A stretch of 64,000 bases of DNA from an uncultured Acetatifactor sp. (GTDB lineage Bacteria > Bacillota > Clostridia > Lachnospirales > Lachnospiraceae): NCBI GenBank assembly GCA_934394665.1, contig CAKRRS010000005.1, positions 1 to 64,000 on the forward strand, written 5' to 3'. This document shows positions 17,540 through 25,663 of the stretch, piece after piece (positions within the stretch are counted from its first letter, which is position 1; every line of letters begins with the position of its first letter). The position numbers and the translations under genes are program-made. Below the pieces are notes generated by a model, which saw only the letters and a program-made list of their open reading frames with translations, did not search any database and was not told where the DNA came from.

Positions 17540-18052
17540 ATGGAATTACAAAAGACACTTACCTCCGACGAAGTATTACAACGATTACTTCGCTCGTATC
17601 AGGTATACTACAATGTGAAAACAGAGGCCGTTGAACCGCCATTCGCGGCAGAAGCTGTTTTTGGTTCCCATAATGAACAGTACTTTTTGATCAAGAGAGC
17701 AAAAGTTGCAGATATCGATACCAATGAGACGGTGTATTTTGCGACGGAGGAGTCCTTGTCGAAGGATCGTCTCCTGGAACTGGATTCCATCGCATGGGAG
17801 CGCGGTGTCGCAGATGTACAGCCGTCGTCCCATCATCAGAGCACGGATGTGTCTCTGATCATTCTGGCCGATCATGTCGCAGAGGATGCTTACGCACAGG
17901 TGAAAAAGTGCAAGCATTATCAGAGTTACCGCTGGGGATTACATGGTTGGAGTAATTACCGTTTGATTGTCGTCGAGCTTTCTTCGGGTCGGATCGTCCA
18001 CAACCGCCACGGACAGATTCTGAAGAAACTCGTGAAAAAGACAATACAGTAA
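17540..18052 (+). CDS. Uncharacterised protein upstream of cstA
   Basis: A 170-residue soluble protein that I do not recognise. It has no signal peptide or membrane segment. It is a mixed alpha/beta sequence with a helical start (SDEVLQRLLRSYQVYYNV), a central segment (ADIDTNETVYFATEESLSKD) that resembles the start of a nuclease or receptor-like beta-sheet fold, and a basic C-terminus (HGQILKKLVKKTIQ). AAGGA spacing favours the ATG at 17540 over the one at 17534. It is the first gene after the cre-like site and precedes cstA by 73 nt, so it may be a regulator or partner of the transporter. Confidence 0.75.
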   Translation: MELQKTLTSDEVLQRLLRSYQVYYNVKTEAVEPPFAAEAVFGSHNEQYFLIKRAKVADIDTNETVYFATEESLSKDRLLELDSIAWERGVADVQPSSHHQSTDVSLIILADHVAEDAYAQVKKCKHYQSYRWGLHGWSNYRLIVVELSSGRIVHNRHGQILKKLVKKTIQ

Positions 18053-18125
18053 ATACAGAACTTGCGAGAGCGATTCGTGTATTTACAAAATAAAATTTCT
18101 GTGTATAAGAAAAGGAGAAACACAA

Positions 18126-19850
18126 ATGACAGCATTATTAATTGTAGTAGCCGCGATTTGTTTATTGTTTATCGGCTATGTATTCTACGGTTCCTGGCTG
18201 GCAAAACAGTGGGGCATCGATCCAACCAAGAAGACTCCTGCTATTGAGAAGGAGGATGGTGTGGACTATGTTGCAGCAAAGCCCGCCGTACTTATGGGAC
18301 ATCATTTTTCCTCTATCGCCGGAGCAGGCCCGATCAACGGACCGATTCAGGCTTCCATCTTCGGATGGGTTCCCGTATTCCTGTGGTGTATTATCGGTGG
18401 TATTTTCTTCGGCGGTCTGCAGGACTTCGGATCTTTATTCGCATCTATCAGACATGACGGTAAATCTGTAGGTGAGATCATCGAGGATTCCATGGGATCC
18501 AGAGCTAAGAAGCTTTTCATCATCTTCGCACTTCTGGTGCTGATCCTGGTAATCGCTTCCTTCGTTAACATTGTGGCAGGTACTTTCCTGACCCTGGCGG
18601 ATGATGCCGGCAAGACCGCTTTCGGTTTTGTGACCAATCCTACCGGTAATCAGTCTACCGCAATGATCTCTCTGCTGTTCATCGTTCTGGCTGTTATTTA
18701 TGGTTATTTGACCAACAGAATGGGCGTTAAGACTCTGCCCGCTACCATCGGTGGTATCATCGGTATCGTAATTATCACTGTTTTTGGTCTGAATGTTGGT
18801 TTTGCTATGAACCGTATCGCATGGATCGTATTTGTAGGTGTATACATCGCAGTGGCTTCTCTGGTTCCCGTATGGATCCTGTTACAGCCCCGTGATTACC
18901 TGTCCAGCTTCCTGCTGTATGCTATGATCGGTCTGGCATTCATCGGTGTCGTTGCCGGTGCTTTCACCGGTACTGTCGCATTCGATATCCCCGCTTTTAC
19001 CAGCTGGGAGCCCAAGGCAGGACAGACATTGTTCCCTATGTTGTTCATCACCGTAGCATGTGGTGCATGTTCCGGTTTCCACAGCCTGATCGCTACCGGT
19101 ACTTCTTCCAAGCAGTTAGCGAACGAGAAGGATGCCAAGGCTATCGGTTACGGCTCCATGCTGATCGAGTCTGCGCTGGGTATCATCGCTCTGGTAGCAG
19201 TTGGTGCAGTATATCAGAAGTATTTAAACGGTGAGTTCGGATCTCCCGCAGCTGCATTCGCTGCAGGTATTGCATCCATGTTCGGTACCGAGACCTCCAA
19301 GGCATACGGCACCATTTACGCACTGCTCACACTGTCTGTATCCGTATTCGCACTGACCAGTCTGGATACCGGTACCCGTCTGAGCCGTTTCATGTTCTCC
19401 GAGCTGTTCCTGAAGGAAGGCGAAGCTACTTACAAGGATGCCAAGGGCGCACGCAAGGTGCTGGCTCATCCTCTGTTCGGTACTGTATCCATGGTAGTGA
19501 TCGGCTGTATCCTCGGCGGTCTGTCCTTAAGCCAGATCTGGGGTCTGTTCGGTGCTGCGAACCAGCTGCTTGCGGGTATCGCTCTGATGGCAGTCGCTGC
19601 ATGGCTTGGTGAAGTTGGCAAGAACAATAAGATGTTCTATGTACCTATGGTATTCATGCTTGCTGCCACCCTGACCAGCTTAGTGATCACTGTGATCAAC
19701 AAGTGCAAGGCAATCGGTGCCGGCACCGCTGCATGGGGTGACTGGTTCCAGCTGCTCTTCGCTGCTGCAATGGCAGTGCTGGCTATCTTCCTGGTAGTAG
19801 AAGGCGCACAGACCTTCGCTAAGCAGAGGAAGGCTAAGAAGGCTGCTTAA
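18126..19850 (+). CDS. cstA: Carbon starvation protein CstA (peptide/pyruvate transporter)
   Basis: Polytopic membrane transporter induced when preferred carbon is exhausted; family members take up peptides or pyruvate. The family motif HHFSSIAGAGPINGPIQAS sits at about residues 59-77, and the 574-residue chain has about 15 hydrophobic segments. It belongs to the shorter CstA class. Codon use is strongly biased (few rare codons), suggesting high expression. AAGGAG lies 8 nt before the ATG. The cre-like site upstream of the preceding gene is consistent with catabolite repression. Confidence 0.95.
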   Translation: MTALLIVVAAICLLFIGYVFYGSWLAKQWGIDPTKKTPAIEKEDGVDYVAAKPAVLMGHHFSSIAGAGPINGPIQASIFGWVPVFLWCIIGGIFFGGLQDFGSLFASIRHDGKSVGEIIEDSMGSRAKKLFIIFALLVLILVIASFVNIVAGTFLTLADDAGKTAFGFVTNPTGNQSTAMISLLFIVLAVIYGYLTNRMGVKTLPATIGGIIGIVIITVFGLNVGFAMNRIAWIVFVGVYIAVASLVPVWILLQPRDYLSSFLLYAMIGLAFIGVVAGAFTGTVAFDIPAFTSWEPKAGQTLFPMLFITVACGACSGFHSLIATGTSSKQLANEKDAKAIGYGSMLIESALGIIALVAVGAVYQKYLNGEFGSPAAAFAAGIASMFGTETSKAYGTIYALLTLSVSVFALTSLDTGTRLSRFMFSELFLKEGEATYKDAKGARKVLAHPLFGTVSMVVIGCILGGLSLSQIWGLFGAANQLLAGIALMAVAAWLGEVGKNNKMFYVPMVFMLAATLTSLVITVINKCKAIGAGTAAWGDWFQLLFAAAMAVLAIFLVVEGAQTFAKQRKAKKAA

Positions 19851-19896
19851 TTCGAAGCGGTGGAACGTAGTAAAGAGATACAAAAGATAAATAATA

Positions 19897-19936
19897 GAAA
19901 TCCCGGGGACTTCCATTCGGAGGTACCCGGGATTTC
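19897..19936 (+). terminator. Hairpin terminator after cstA
   Basis: GAAATCCCGGG (19897-19907) pairs with CCCGGGATTTC (19926-19936). The T-tract is short, and the hairpin lies between convergent genes, so it may serve both strands. Confidence 0.6.
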
Positions 19937-20026
19937 TGCTGTGTTTAACATATTTTTCTATGTTCTATGTGTTATGGTGAGTATGACATGATCAGATGTG
20001 TAGCACTATCCGTGATGCATCTTGTT

Positions 20027-20869
20027 TCAATGCTCGAAGAATGCTACTGCCACAGCGCCGGGACCTACATGGGTACCGATCGTGGCACCCAGAGTGCTGA
20101 CGGGGAGATCCTTTGCATAGTCTTTCCAGAGATGCTCGCTGTCCCGGATATATTTTTGCAGCAGTTCATCACTTAGGCCGGTATAGCCGAGACAGAACGG
20201 CTTGGAGAAATCCACGCCGTCTGCTTTCTCAATCTCACGGATCAGGAAGTTGCTGCCGTTCTTGGAACCGCGGGCTTTTCCTAACATAATGATCTCCCCG
20301 TCGGAAACGGCAACGACAGGCTTGATGGCTAATGCTCCGCCGATGAAGGCTACAGTGGGGGAGATGCGTCCGCCCTTTTTCAGATATTCCAGAGTATCCA
20401 AAAGACCCATAGTATGTATTTTCTTTTTCTGTTCTTCCAGAGTCTTTACGATTTCTTCCGCAGTCATACCCTGATCTTTTAATTGTAAACCGTATTCGAC
20501 CAGAATGCGTTCGCCGATCGTAGCATTCAGACTGTCCACGACAAAGACTTTTCCTTCGTAGTCTTCGGCGGCAATCCGGGCGCTCTGGCAGGTGCCGGAC
20601 AGTTTGCTTGAGATCGTGACCACGATGACAGTCTCTTCTGCGGCAACAGCTTCCGCATAGGCTTCTTCGAAGACTGCGGGGGATACCAGGCTGGTAGTGG
20701 GCAGAGTATCGCATTCAATCAGCTTTTCATAGAATTCTCTGTGGCTGATGGTGACACCGTCTGCATATTCCTCGTCACCGAAGCGGATGTGCAGAGGCAG
20801 GATCGTGACGTCAGCTCTGGGATGGTTCATGTCGGATGCTGAGTCGGTGATAAAACGTATTTTTTCCAT
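20027..20869 (-). CDS. DegV family fatty-acid-binding protein
   Basis: DegV/FakB proteins bind a fatty acid and present it to a kinase for phosphorylation and entry into lipid synthesis. The N-terminal DSASDMN and the central TISSKLSGTCQSA (ligand-binding Ser/Thr), with GRISPTVAFIGGALAIKP later, are typical of the family. An in-frame ATG further upstream exists, but AGGAAT before the ATG ending at 20869 supports the shorter start (280 residues, MEKIRFITDSASD). It follows marR by 37 nt and is probably co-transcribed with it, so this MarR protein may respond to fatty acids or related lipids. Confidence 0.9.
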   Translation of the reverse strand: MEKIRFITDSASDMNHPRADVTILPLHIRFGDEEYADGVTISHREFYEKLIECDTLPTTSLVSPAVFEEAYAEAVAAEETVIVVTISSKLSGTCQSARIAAEDYEGKVFVVDSLNATIGERILVEYGLQLKDQGMTAEEIVKTLEEQKKKIHTMGLLDTLEYLKKGGRISPTVAFIGGALAIKPVVAVSDGEIIMLGKARGSKNGSNFLIREIEKADGVDFSKPFCLGYTGLSDELLQKYIRDSEHLWKDYAKDLPVSTLGATIGTHVGPGAVAVAFFEH

Positions 20870-20906
20870 GATGATATTCCTATTCTTTCTATTATTTTTC
20901 GTCGGA

Positions 20907-21377
20907 TCATTTATCCGTGGGGTGTTCTGACGGAAACTCTGCAAGATATTGCTCCAGATTATGCGAGATCCGCTCCAGGGAATCGTAGAGATTGACCCTC
21001 TGTACTTCGGTCATGCCGTCACCGCCGTGCGCAAGCGCTGCATAGATTCTTGTGCCGATTTTGTGAACCACAGTGGTGCCTTCTTTTGTCAGATAATATA
21101 AAGTACGGTAAGAACGCTTATTTTCCGGCAATTCACAGGATACGAGCCCTTTGATCACTAACTGGCTTAAAGTACGGGAGATGGCGGCTTTGTCTTCCTT
21201 ACACAGTTCTGTTAACTGTGTGGCAGTCAGACCTTCCGGATGCTTTCCAAGATAGTATAAGCACATGGTGTAGCCGGCCTTCAGATCCAACTGCCCCATT
21301 TCCAGTTCTTTTAATTTCTGCAGATAGCGGTGTAATTCCGTGATAGATATGACAAATCTTTCAAAACGATCCTGCAT
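20907..21377 (-). CDS. MarR family transcriptional regulator
   Basis: Winged-helix repressor of 156 residues. The recognition region is LTATQLTELCKEDKAAISRTLSQLVIKG (helix-turn-helix, about residues 50-77), followed by a wing with ENKRSYRTLYYLT. AAGGAG lies 7 nt before the ATG. Its own promoter is flanked by two matching inverted repeats, a strong sign of autoregulation. Downstream in the same operon is degV. The arrangement resembles FabT-like MarR regulators of lipid genes, but the effector is not known. Confidence 0.92.
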   Translation of the reverse strand: MQDRFERFVISITELHRYLQKLKELEMGQLDLKAGYTMCLYYLGKHPEGLTATQLTELCKEDKAAISRTLSQLVIKGLVSCELPENKRSYRTLYYLTKEGTTVVHKIGTRIYAALAHGGDGMTEVQRVNLYDSLERISHNLEQYLAEFPSEHPTDK

Positions 21378-21395
21378 GGTAACTCCTTTCTAAAA

Positions 21396-21409
21396 GTTGA
21401 TAAATCAAC
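21396..21409 (-). promoter_or_regulatory. MarR operator O1
   Basis: Perfect inverted repeat GTTGAT-AA-ATCAAC between the -10 box and the ribosome-binding site of marR. It shares the half-site GTTGA/TCAAC with the second copy 37 bp away. Confidence 0.75.
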
Positions 21410-21416
21410 ATCAAGT

Positions 21417-21445
21417 ATTGTAACACGATAATGTTGATGCGTCAA
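21417..21445 (-). promoter_or_regulatory. Promoter of marR-degV
   Basis: On the minus strand: TTGACG (21440-21445), 17-nt spacer, TACAAT (21417-21422). It is a strong sigma-A promoter embedded between two operator copies. Confidence 0.85.
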
Positions 21446-21447
21446 CA
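21432..21447 (-). promoter_or_regulatory. MarR operator O2
   Basis: TGTTGA-TGCG-TCAACA, a perfect 6-bp inverted repeat with a 4-nt centre that covers the -35 box of the marR promoter. Confidence 0.75.
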
Positions 21448-21451
21448 AAAC

Positions 21452-21499
21452 ATCATATAAAAAACCCTGCTGATAATTTCAACAAGGTTTTTATATGAT
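21452..21499. repeat. Long inverted repeat upstream of marR
   Basis: ATCATATAAAAAACC (21452-21466) is complementary to GGTTTTTATATGAT (21486-21499) apart from one extra A, with TG/CA steps continuing inward. The centre is ATAATTT. It can form a hairpin on either strand, and it separates the marR promoter from the divergent promoter at 21551. It may insulate the two transcription units. Confidence 0.6.
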
Positions 21500-21550
21500 A
21501 TCTCGTAATACTTATGCAATTTCAAGAGAAAATCAATGCGTAGAGAAGGA

Positions 21551-21579
21551 TTGTATCCTTTTATTGTTTATGTTATGAT
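21551..21579 (+). promoter_or_regulatory. Promoter of the nucleotidase-kinase fusion gene
   Basis: TTGTAT (21551-21556), 17-nt spacer, extended TGT-TATGAT (-10 at 21574-21579), leaving a leader of about 87 nt. Confidence 0.6.
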
Positions 21580-21672
21580 TTTTTAGCAACTATACAGAGT
21601 CAAAATCATGGGAGTGTCTCTTATTGATCCGGTATGGTTGTGAAGCCTGGAAAATAAGTGAGGAACTATCAT

Positions 21673-22812
21673 ATGTTAAGACCTAGTATCGGTATCGACT
21701 GGGACGATGTCACTGCCCCGTTTAACAGTATTGCCATTCAGATGGCGAATGAAAAATATCATCCCGGAGAGCCGTACCGTCTGGAAGAGATCACTTCCTG
21801 GGAAAATACGGGACGGACATCGGTGATCAAAGAATTCTACGATGATCCGGAACTGTACCGCAGACAGATCCCGGCGGAAGAGACGAAGCGGGCGATACGC
21901 CGCTTGCTGAAGATTGCAGACGTGTTCTTTATCACGGCGGTGGCACCGAAGTTTATGGGCGTGCGTGCGGAACAGATTCTGACCCAGTTCCCGGAAGTTC
22001 CGCCGGAAAATATCATTCTGGGCAGTGCCAAGGATCGCGTGCATTTTGATATTGTACTGGATGATGCCATCCACAATATTCTGGACAGTAAGGCAGAGTA
22101 CCCTGTGCTGATGCGGAAACCCTGGAATGCGAAAATGACAGGCCTCTTATCTGTCAATACCATGTCTGAATTCGTATTTCTGGTGAAACAGATCATGAAA
22201 GCGTCTACCTCCCGGACAGAGGAAATCACGGCACCGGCGGTCCTTGCACTGGTGGGACCGTCCGGATCCGGAAAAAGGGAGATCACGGAGGCACTGTGTG
22301 GAAACGACTATGGAAAAGCATCCGGAGCAGTACCGGAAGACGGACTGTTTGTCCGACCGGTGAATTATTGTACGGAACCCGGCCGGTACGGACATCATTA
22401 TGTCACTGGCGAAGCCTTTGACGGGATGGATTTTTTTGAAAAAACAGCCTATGCCGGCGTGCGGTACGGCACGAGAAAAGAAGATATCCAGGCGCTGCTG
22501 GATCAGGGAAAGTTTGCAGTCATTCCAGTGGATATGTGCGGTGCGATTGCGATGAAACGTTCTTTTCCGACACATATTATTTATGTGTCCAGAGATAAGG
22601 AAAAACTGATCGCGGATATTATCGATTCCGATTACAGTACGGAGGAAAAGACACTGCGCATTCTGTCTATTGACGCAGAAAAACGTAACCGCAAGATCTG
22701 CGATTACGTCATTCATAACGATACGATAAATAAGAAAACTGTCAGTGGAGCTGAGGAACTGCGGAAGCTGATTCGTTTTCACGCATGCGATACCCCACGC
22801 CGATCTCGGTGA
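21673..22812 (+). CDS. 5'-nucleotidase-like HAD / guanylate kinase-like fusion
   Basis: A two-domain, 379-residue cytoplasmic protein. Residues 1-175 look like the NT5C deoxyribonucleotidase branch of HAD phosphatases: motif I DWDDV (9-13) and the acidic motif LDDAIHN (129-135). Residues 190-365 resemble guanylate kinase: P-loop GPSGSGK (195-201), a GMP-binding-type stretch RPVNYCTEPGRYG (228-240) and VRYGTRKEDIQALLDQGKF (263-281). The usual TTRxxR of guanylate kinase is altered, so GMP phosphorylation is doubtful. GAGGAA supports the ATG at 21673 over an upstream GTG. The last 71 nt overlap the convergent response regulator gene. A role in nucleotide salvage or signalling is inferred only. 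Confidence 0.75.
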   Translation: MLRPSIGIDWDDVTAPFNSIAIQMANEKYHPGEPYRLEEITSWENTGRTSVIKEFYDDPELYRRQIPAEETKRAIRRLLKIADVFFITAVAPKFMGVRAEQILTQFPEVPPENIILGSAKDRVHFDIVLDDAIHNILDSKAEYPVLMRKPWNAKMTGLLSVNTMSEFVFLVKQIMKASTSRTEEITAPAVLALVGPSGSGKREITEALCGNDYGKASGAVPEDGLFVRPVNYCTEPGRYGHHYVTGEAFDGMDFFEKTAYAGVRYGTRKEDIQALLDQGKFAVIPVDMCGAIAMKRSFPTHIIYVSRDKEKLIADIIDSDYSTEEKTLRILSIDAEKRNRKICDYVIHNDTINKKTVSGAEELRKLIRFHACDTPRRSR

Positions 22813-23455
22813 AAACATATTGCGGCTGTGCAGGGTTCTGTTCCAGCTTTCTGCGGATATTTGCCATGTTGACACGTAAGATCTGGTTATTATTGTCCAT
22901 GTACGGTCCCCAGATCGCATTCATGATGTAACTGTAAGTCAGGACTCTGCCGGAATTCTCGGCTAAGAGGGTGAGCAGCTGATATTCGATCTGCGTCAGG
23001 TGGATTTCTTCGCCGCGCAGGCGGATCAGCCGCTTTTCGAAATCAATTTCCAGATCCAGGGCTTTGTAGGTATGCCCGGGCGCCTGTGCGTGACTGTGAC
23101 GCAGAGAAGTGCGGATACGCGCCATCAATTCTCCGGTGCCGAAAGGTTTGGTAATGTAGTCATCGGCACCCAGATCCAGAGCAGCGACCTTTTCCTGTTC
23201 TTTGGTGCGGGCGGAGATGATGATGACCGGCACATCGCTCCAGGAACGGAGCTTTTGCAGCACCTCCAGGCCGTCCATGTCCGGCAGACCCAGATCCAGC
23301 AGAATCACATTCGGACAGAAAGAAGTGCTGAGACTTAAGCCTTCCCTGCCGTTTAAGGCATGCATGATCTTATATCCTTCCCGTTCCATGGTAGTGGTAA
23401 TAAAATTACTGATGCTTCTGTCGTCTTCTATTAAAAGTACTTTGATCTTATTCAT
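22742..23455 (-). CDS. KdpE-like response regulator
   Basis: OmpR/KdpE-type transcription factor of 237 residues. The receiver domain has the acidic pair at 11-12, phospho-acceptor Asp54 (ILLDLGLPD) and Lys in ITKPF. The C-terminal winged helix includes LTQIEYQLLTLLAENSGRVL and ends GVGYRM. About a dozen extra residues after that motif run into the antisense of the fusion gene. It is followed downstream on the same strand by no partner; its kinase lies 57 nt upstream. No kdpFABC pump genes are in the window, so the targets are elsewhere or the pair controls other potassium or envelope genes. Confidence 0.9.
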   Translation of the reverse strand: MNKIKVLLIEDDRSISNFITTTMEREGYKIMHALNGREGLSLSTSFCPNVILLDLGLPDMDGLEVLQKLRSWSDVPVIIISARTKEQEKVAALDLGADDYITKPFGTGELMARIRTSLRHSHAQAPGHTYKALDLEIDFEKRLIRLRGEEIHLTQIEYQLLTLLAENSGRVLTYSYIMNAIWGPYMDNNNQILRVNMANIRRKLEQNPAQPQYVFTEIGVGYRMRENESASAVPQLH

Positions 23456-23512
23456 CTTTTATCTGAGTTCCTTTCCTGTATTTCTGATGTTACATTCTTA
23501 ATTCCATGGTAA

Positions 23513-24652
23513 TTATTGAACCACCTTATTTTTTGTTTTCGGCAGCGTGAAACAGAATTCTGCACCATCTTCGTGGTTTTTGCCGCTGAGTGTACCGTGA
23601 TGAGCGGTGATGATCGTTTTACAGATCGACAGCCCGATCCCCATGCCTTTGTGGGAATCCGAACTCTGGGAAGAGGAACCGCTGTATGAAGTGATGTCGA
23701 ACAGGTTCTGCAGCTTTTCTTCGGAGAGTCCTTTTCCGTAATCCCGGATGATGAAGGAAACGTGATCCGCATGATCTTCGACGATGAAATCAATCGGCAG
23801 AATACTCTCTGCGTGAACGATGGCATTTTCCAGCAGGTTGATGGTAACCTGCTCGATCAATACGGCATCCATGGGAATCATCAGGAATTCATCCGGTATT
23901 TTTACATGAATAGCTGCATCCGGATAACGCTTCCGGAGCTTCTCCAAAGCCTCTGCAACGACTTCTTCCACGGGTTCTTCCGTAGTATTGATGCTCAGGC
24001 TGTCTCCCTGGATACGGGTGACGGACAGCAGGTTTTCTACCATATTTAACAGCCAGTTGGAATCCTCGTAGATATTTGTCATGATCTTACGCTGCTCTGC
24101 GGAACTCAGATCCTCCTGACTTTCCAGAAACAGGGAACTGTTGCCGATGATGCCGGTAAGCGGTGTCCTCAGATCGTGGGAGATCGCCCGTAGCAGATTG
24201 GCACGCATTTTTTCCATTTCTGCTTCGGCCAGCTGTTTTTCTCTCTCGGCGATCATCTCGGACTGAATGGTCATGTGGGATGTCATGGTACACAGGATCA
24301 GTGTGATCCCACCCATCAGCAGGAAAGTGATGGGATAACCGGTCAGGGTAAAATTGATCTTATAATAAGGATAGGTGAACAGGTAATTGATGGCAATGAC
24401 GGAAAAAAGGCTGCAGGCAATGCCATAGCCGTATCCTACTGTCCATCTTGCGATGATCATCAGCGCCAGAATGTAGATCAGCGCTACATTGGCGTGGTTG
24501 TCCGGAACAATGTGCTGGTATAAAAAGGAAGCCAGTGTCGCACACAGCATACAGACCACGCAGATCAGAACGCTGACGGCATGGCGGGTATGAGGCGGTT
24601 TTAAGCGGAAGCTTTGCTGCGGAGCATTTTTATCGGATTGTGATTGTGCCAC
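23513..24652 (-). CDS. Truncated-type KdpD sensor histidine kinase
   Basis: Membrane histidine kinase that probably phosphorylates the KdpE-like regulator 57 nt downstream. It has four hydrophobic segments at about residues 26-125 (DUF4118 type), then a kinase core with His159 in AISHDLRTPLTG, the N-box NLLENAIVHA, and G boxes RDYGKGL and GMGIGLS. It lacks the roughly 400-residue N-terminal KdpD and universal-stress domains of classical KdpD. A longer frame reaches the ATG at 24727, but that ATG falls at the predicted transcription start. GGAGG 8 nt before the GTG at 24652 supports the start used here (379 residues). Confidence 0.85.
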   Translation of the reverse strand: MAQSQSDKNAPQQSFRLKPPHTRHAVSVLICVVCMLCATLASFLYQHIVPDNHANVALIYILALMIIARWTVGYGYGIACSLFSVIAINYLFTYPYYKINFTLTGYPITFLLMGGITLILCTMTSHMTIQSEMIAEREKQLAEAEMEKMRANLLRAISHDLRTPLTGIIGNSSLFLESQEDLSSAEQRKIMTNIYEDSNWLLNMVENLLSVTRIQGDSLSINTTEEPVEEVVAEALEKLRKRYPDAAIHVKIPDEFLMIPMDAVLIEQVTINLLENAIVHAESILPIDFIVEDHADHVSFIIRDYGKGLSEEKLQNLFDITSYSGSSSQSSDSHKGMGIGLSICKTIITAHHGTLSGKNHEDGAEFCFTLPKTKNKVVQ

Positions 24653-24736
24653 GGTATTGTCCTCCGGGGGTAATAGTCGCAGTTTGGACCATCGTCCTGC
24701 CTGCGCATGTCTGTTTACCCATCTCATAGTAAGTTT

Positions 24737-24765
24737 ATTATAACCATACTACCATTACTTTTCAA
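24737..24765 (-). promoter_or_regulatory. Promoter of the kdpDE-like operon
   Basis: On the minus strand: TTGAAA (24760-24765), 17-nt spacer, perfect TATAAT (24737-24742). The expected start near 24730 supports the GTG at 24652 as the translation start. Confidence 0.8.
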
Positions 24766-24849
24766 CGCAGGGTGTAAAGAAGTAGTTAAGGATATAGGAA
24801 AACCGGTATATTTTCTCCAAAAAAAACAGGCACATATACTTTTATCAGG

Positions 24850-24879
24850 TTGACATCACGAAAAACGTTAGATTAAAAT
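24850..24879 (+). promoter_or_regulatory. Promoter of the zinc-ribbon gene
   Basis: Perfect TTGACA (24850-24855), 18-nt spacer, TAAAAT (24874-24879), divergent from the kinase promoter. Confidence 0.7.
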
Positions 24880-24942
24880 GTAGTTATATATTACGAAGAA
24901 CAGAGAAGCAGGAAGAGAAACAGACGGAAAGGAGAAGAGGCA

Positions 24943-25617
24943 ATGGGATTATTCAATAAGACAGAGGCAGGAATGGATTACTGCATCTCCTGCGGCAATG
25001 CCATTGTGCAGGGAAGATGCAGCAAATGCGGCCGGGAAGCGAAGCACATGGTGGACTTCAACGGTTTTGCCTTCCGGCAGGTTCCGGCAGATGTGGCAGA
25101 CGCACTGGGACAACAGAAGAAAAAGCTGTTCGAGAGCAATGCGAAGCTGGAGGTACAGGAGATGATCAGACACGGGGATCTGTACATGGCAGACATCCTG
25201 TTTGACAGCATTCTGTGCGACGGCCGTGAAGTGGGCGAACGCGAATGGTACGAAAGTGAGGGGGATACAGAGTATACTTATTATGTACAGTTCTCCACAC
25301 CGGCGGGCGAGCCCTGCATGAAATGCTGTGAGGCCACTTCCGGGGACTACGGTGCCGTGGAGAGGAACCTGCGGAAGGGAATACGGGAAGGCATCCTCTT
25401 AAAAGGTACGAAGAAGAACAAGGAGTATTACTATGCGTACATGCCGGAGGATGAAAACCTCGGCAAAATGCTGCGGCTCGGTCTGGCAAAAGCGCTGATG
25501 GAGAACGGCAGGGACTATTCTTACCGGAGACTGCCTCAGGAGGGCGGAGCAACGTATCGTGCCTTTGACCTGACCTGGGAAGAGGCCGCAAACGGAGAGG
25601 GTAATTCGAACTGGTAA
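24943..25617 (+). CDS. Uncharacterised zinc-ribbon protein
   Basis: A 224-residue soluble protein that I cannot assign. It begins with a zinc ribbon (C14xxC17-x8-C26xxC29). The rest is an alpha/beta domain with acidic patches, a PCMKCC cluster near residue 125 and a Tyr-rich stretch (KNKEYYYAYMPED). There is no membrane segment. AAGGAG precedes the ATG. The next gene starts 46 nt after the stop, and the two are probably co-transcribed from the promoter at 24850. Either protein could be part of a stress response unit, but no function is claimed. Confidence 0.75.
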   Translation: MGLFNKTEAGMDYCISCGNAIVQGRCSKCGREAKHMVDFNGFAFRQVPADVADALGQQKKKLFESNAKLEVQEMIRHGDLYMADILFDSILCDGREVGEREWYESEGDTEYTYYVQFSTPAGEPCMKCCEATSGDYGAVERNLRKGIREGILLKGTKKNKEYYYAYMPEDENLGKMLRLGLAKALMENGRDYSYRRLPQEGGATYRAFDLTWEEAANGEGNSNW

Positions 25618-25663
25618 ATCATGTGTGGATTGCGTGAACAGCGATCAGAATAAGGAGGACAAT

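Noticed and set aside
20870..20944. N-terminal extension of the DegV gene.
   Set aside because: It overlaps the end of marR and lacks family similarity, while AGGAAT supports the ATG at 20869.
24653..24727. N-terminal extension of the KdpD-like kinase.
   Set aside because: The longer start lies at the predicted transcription start and has no ribosome-binding site.
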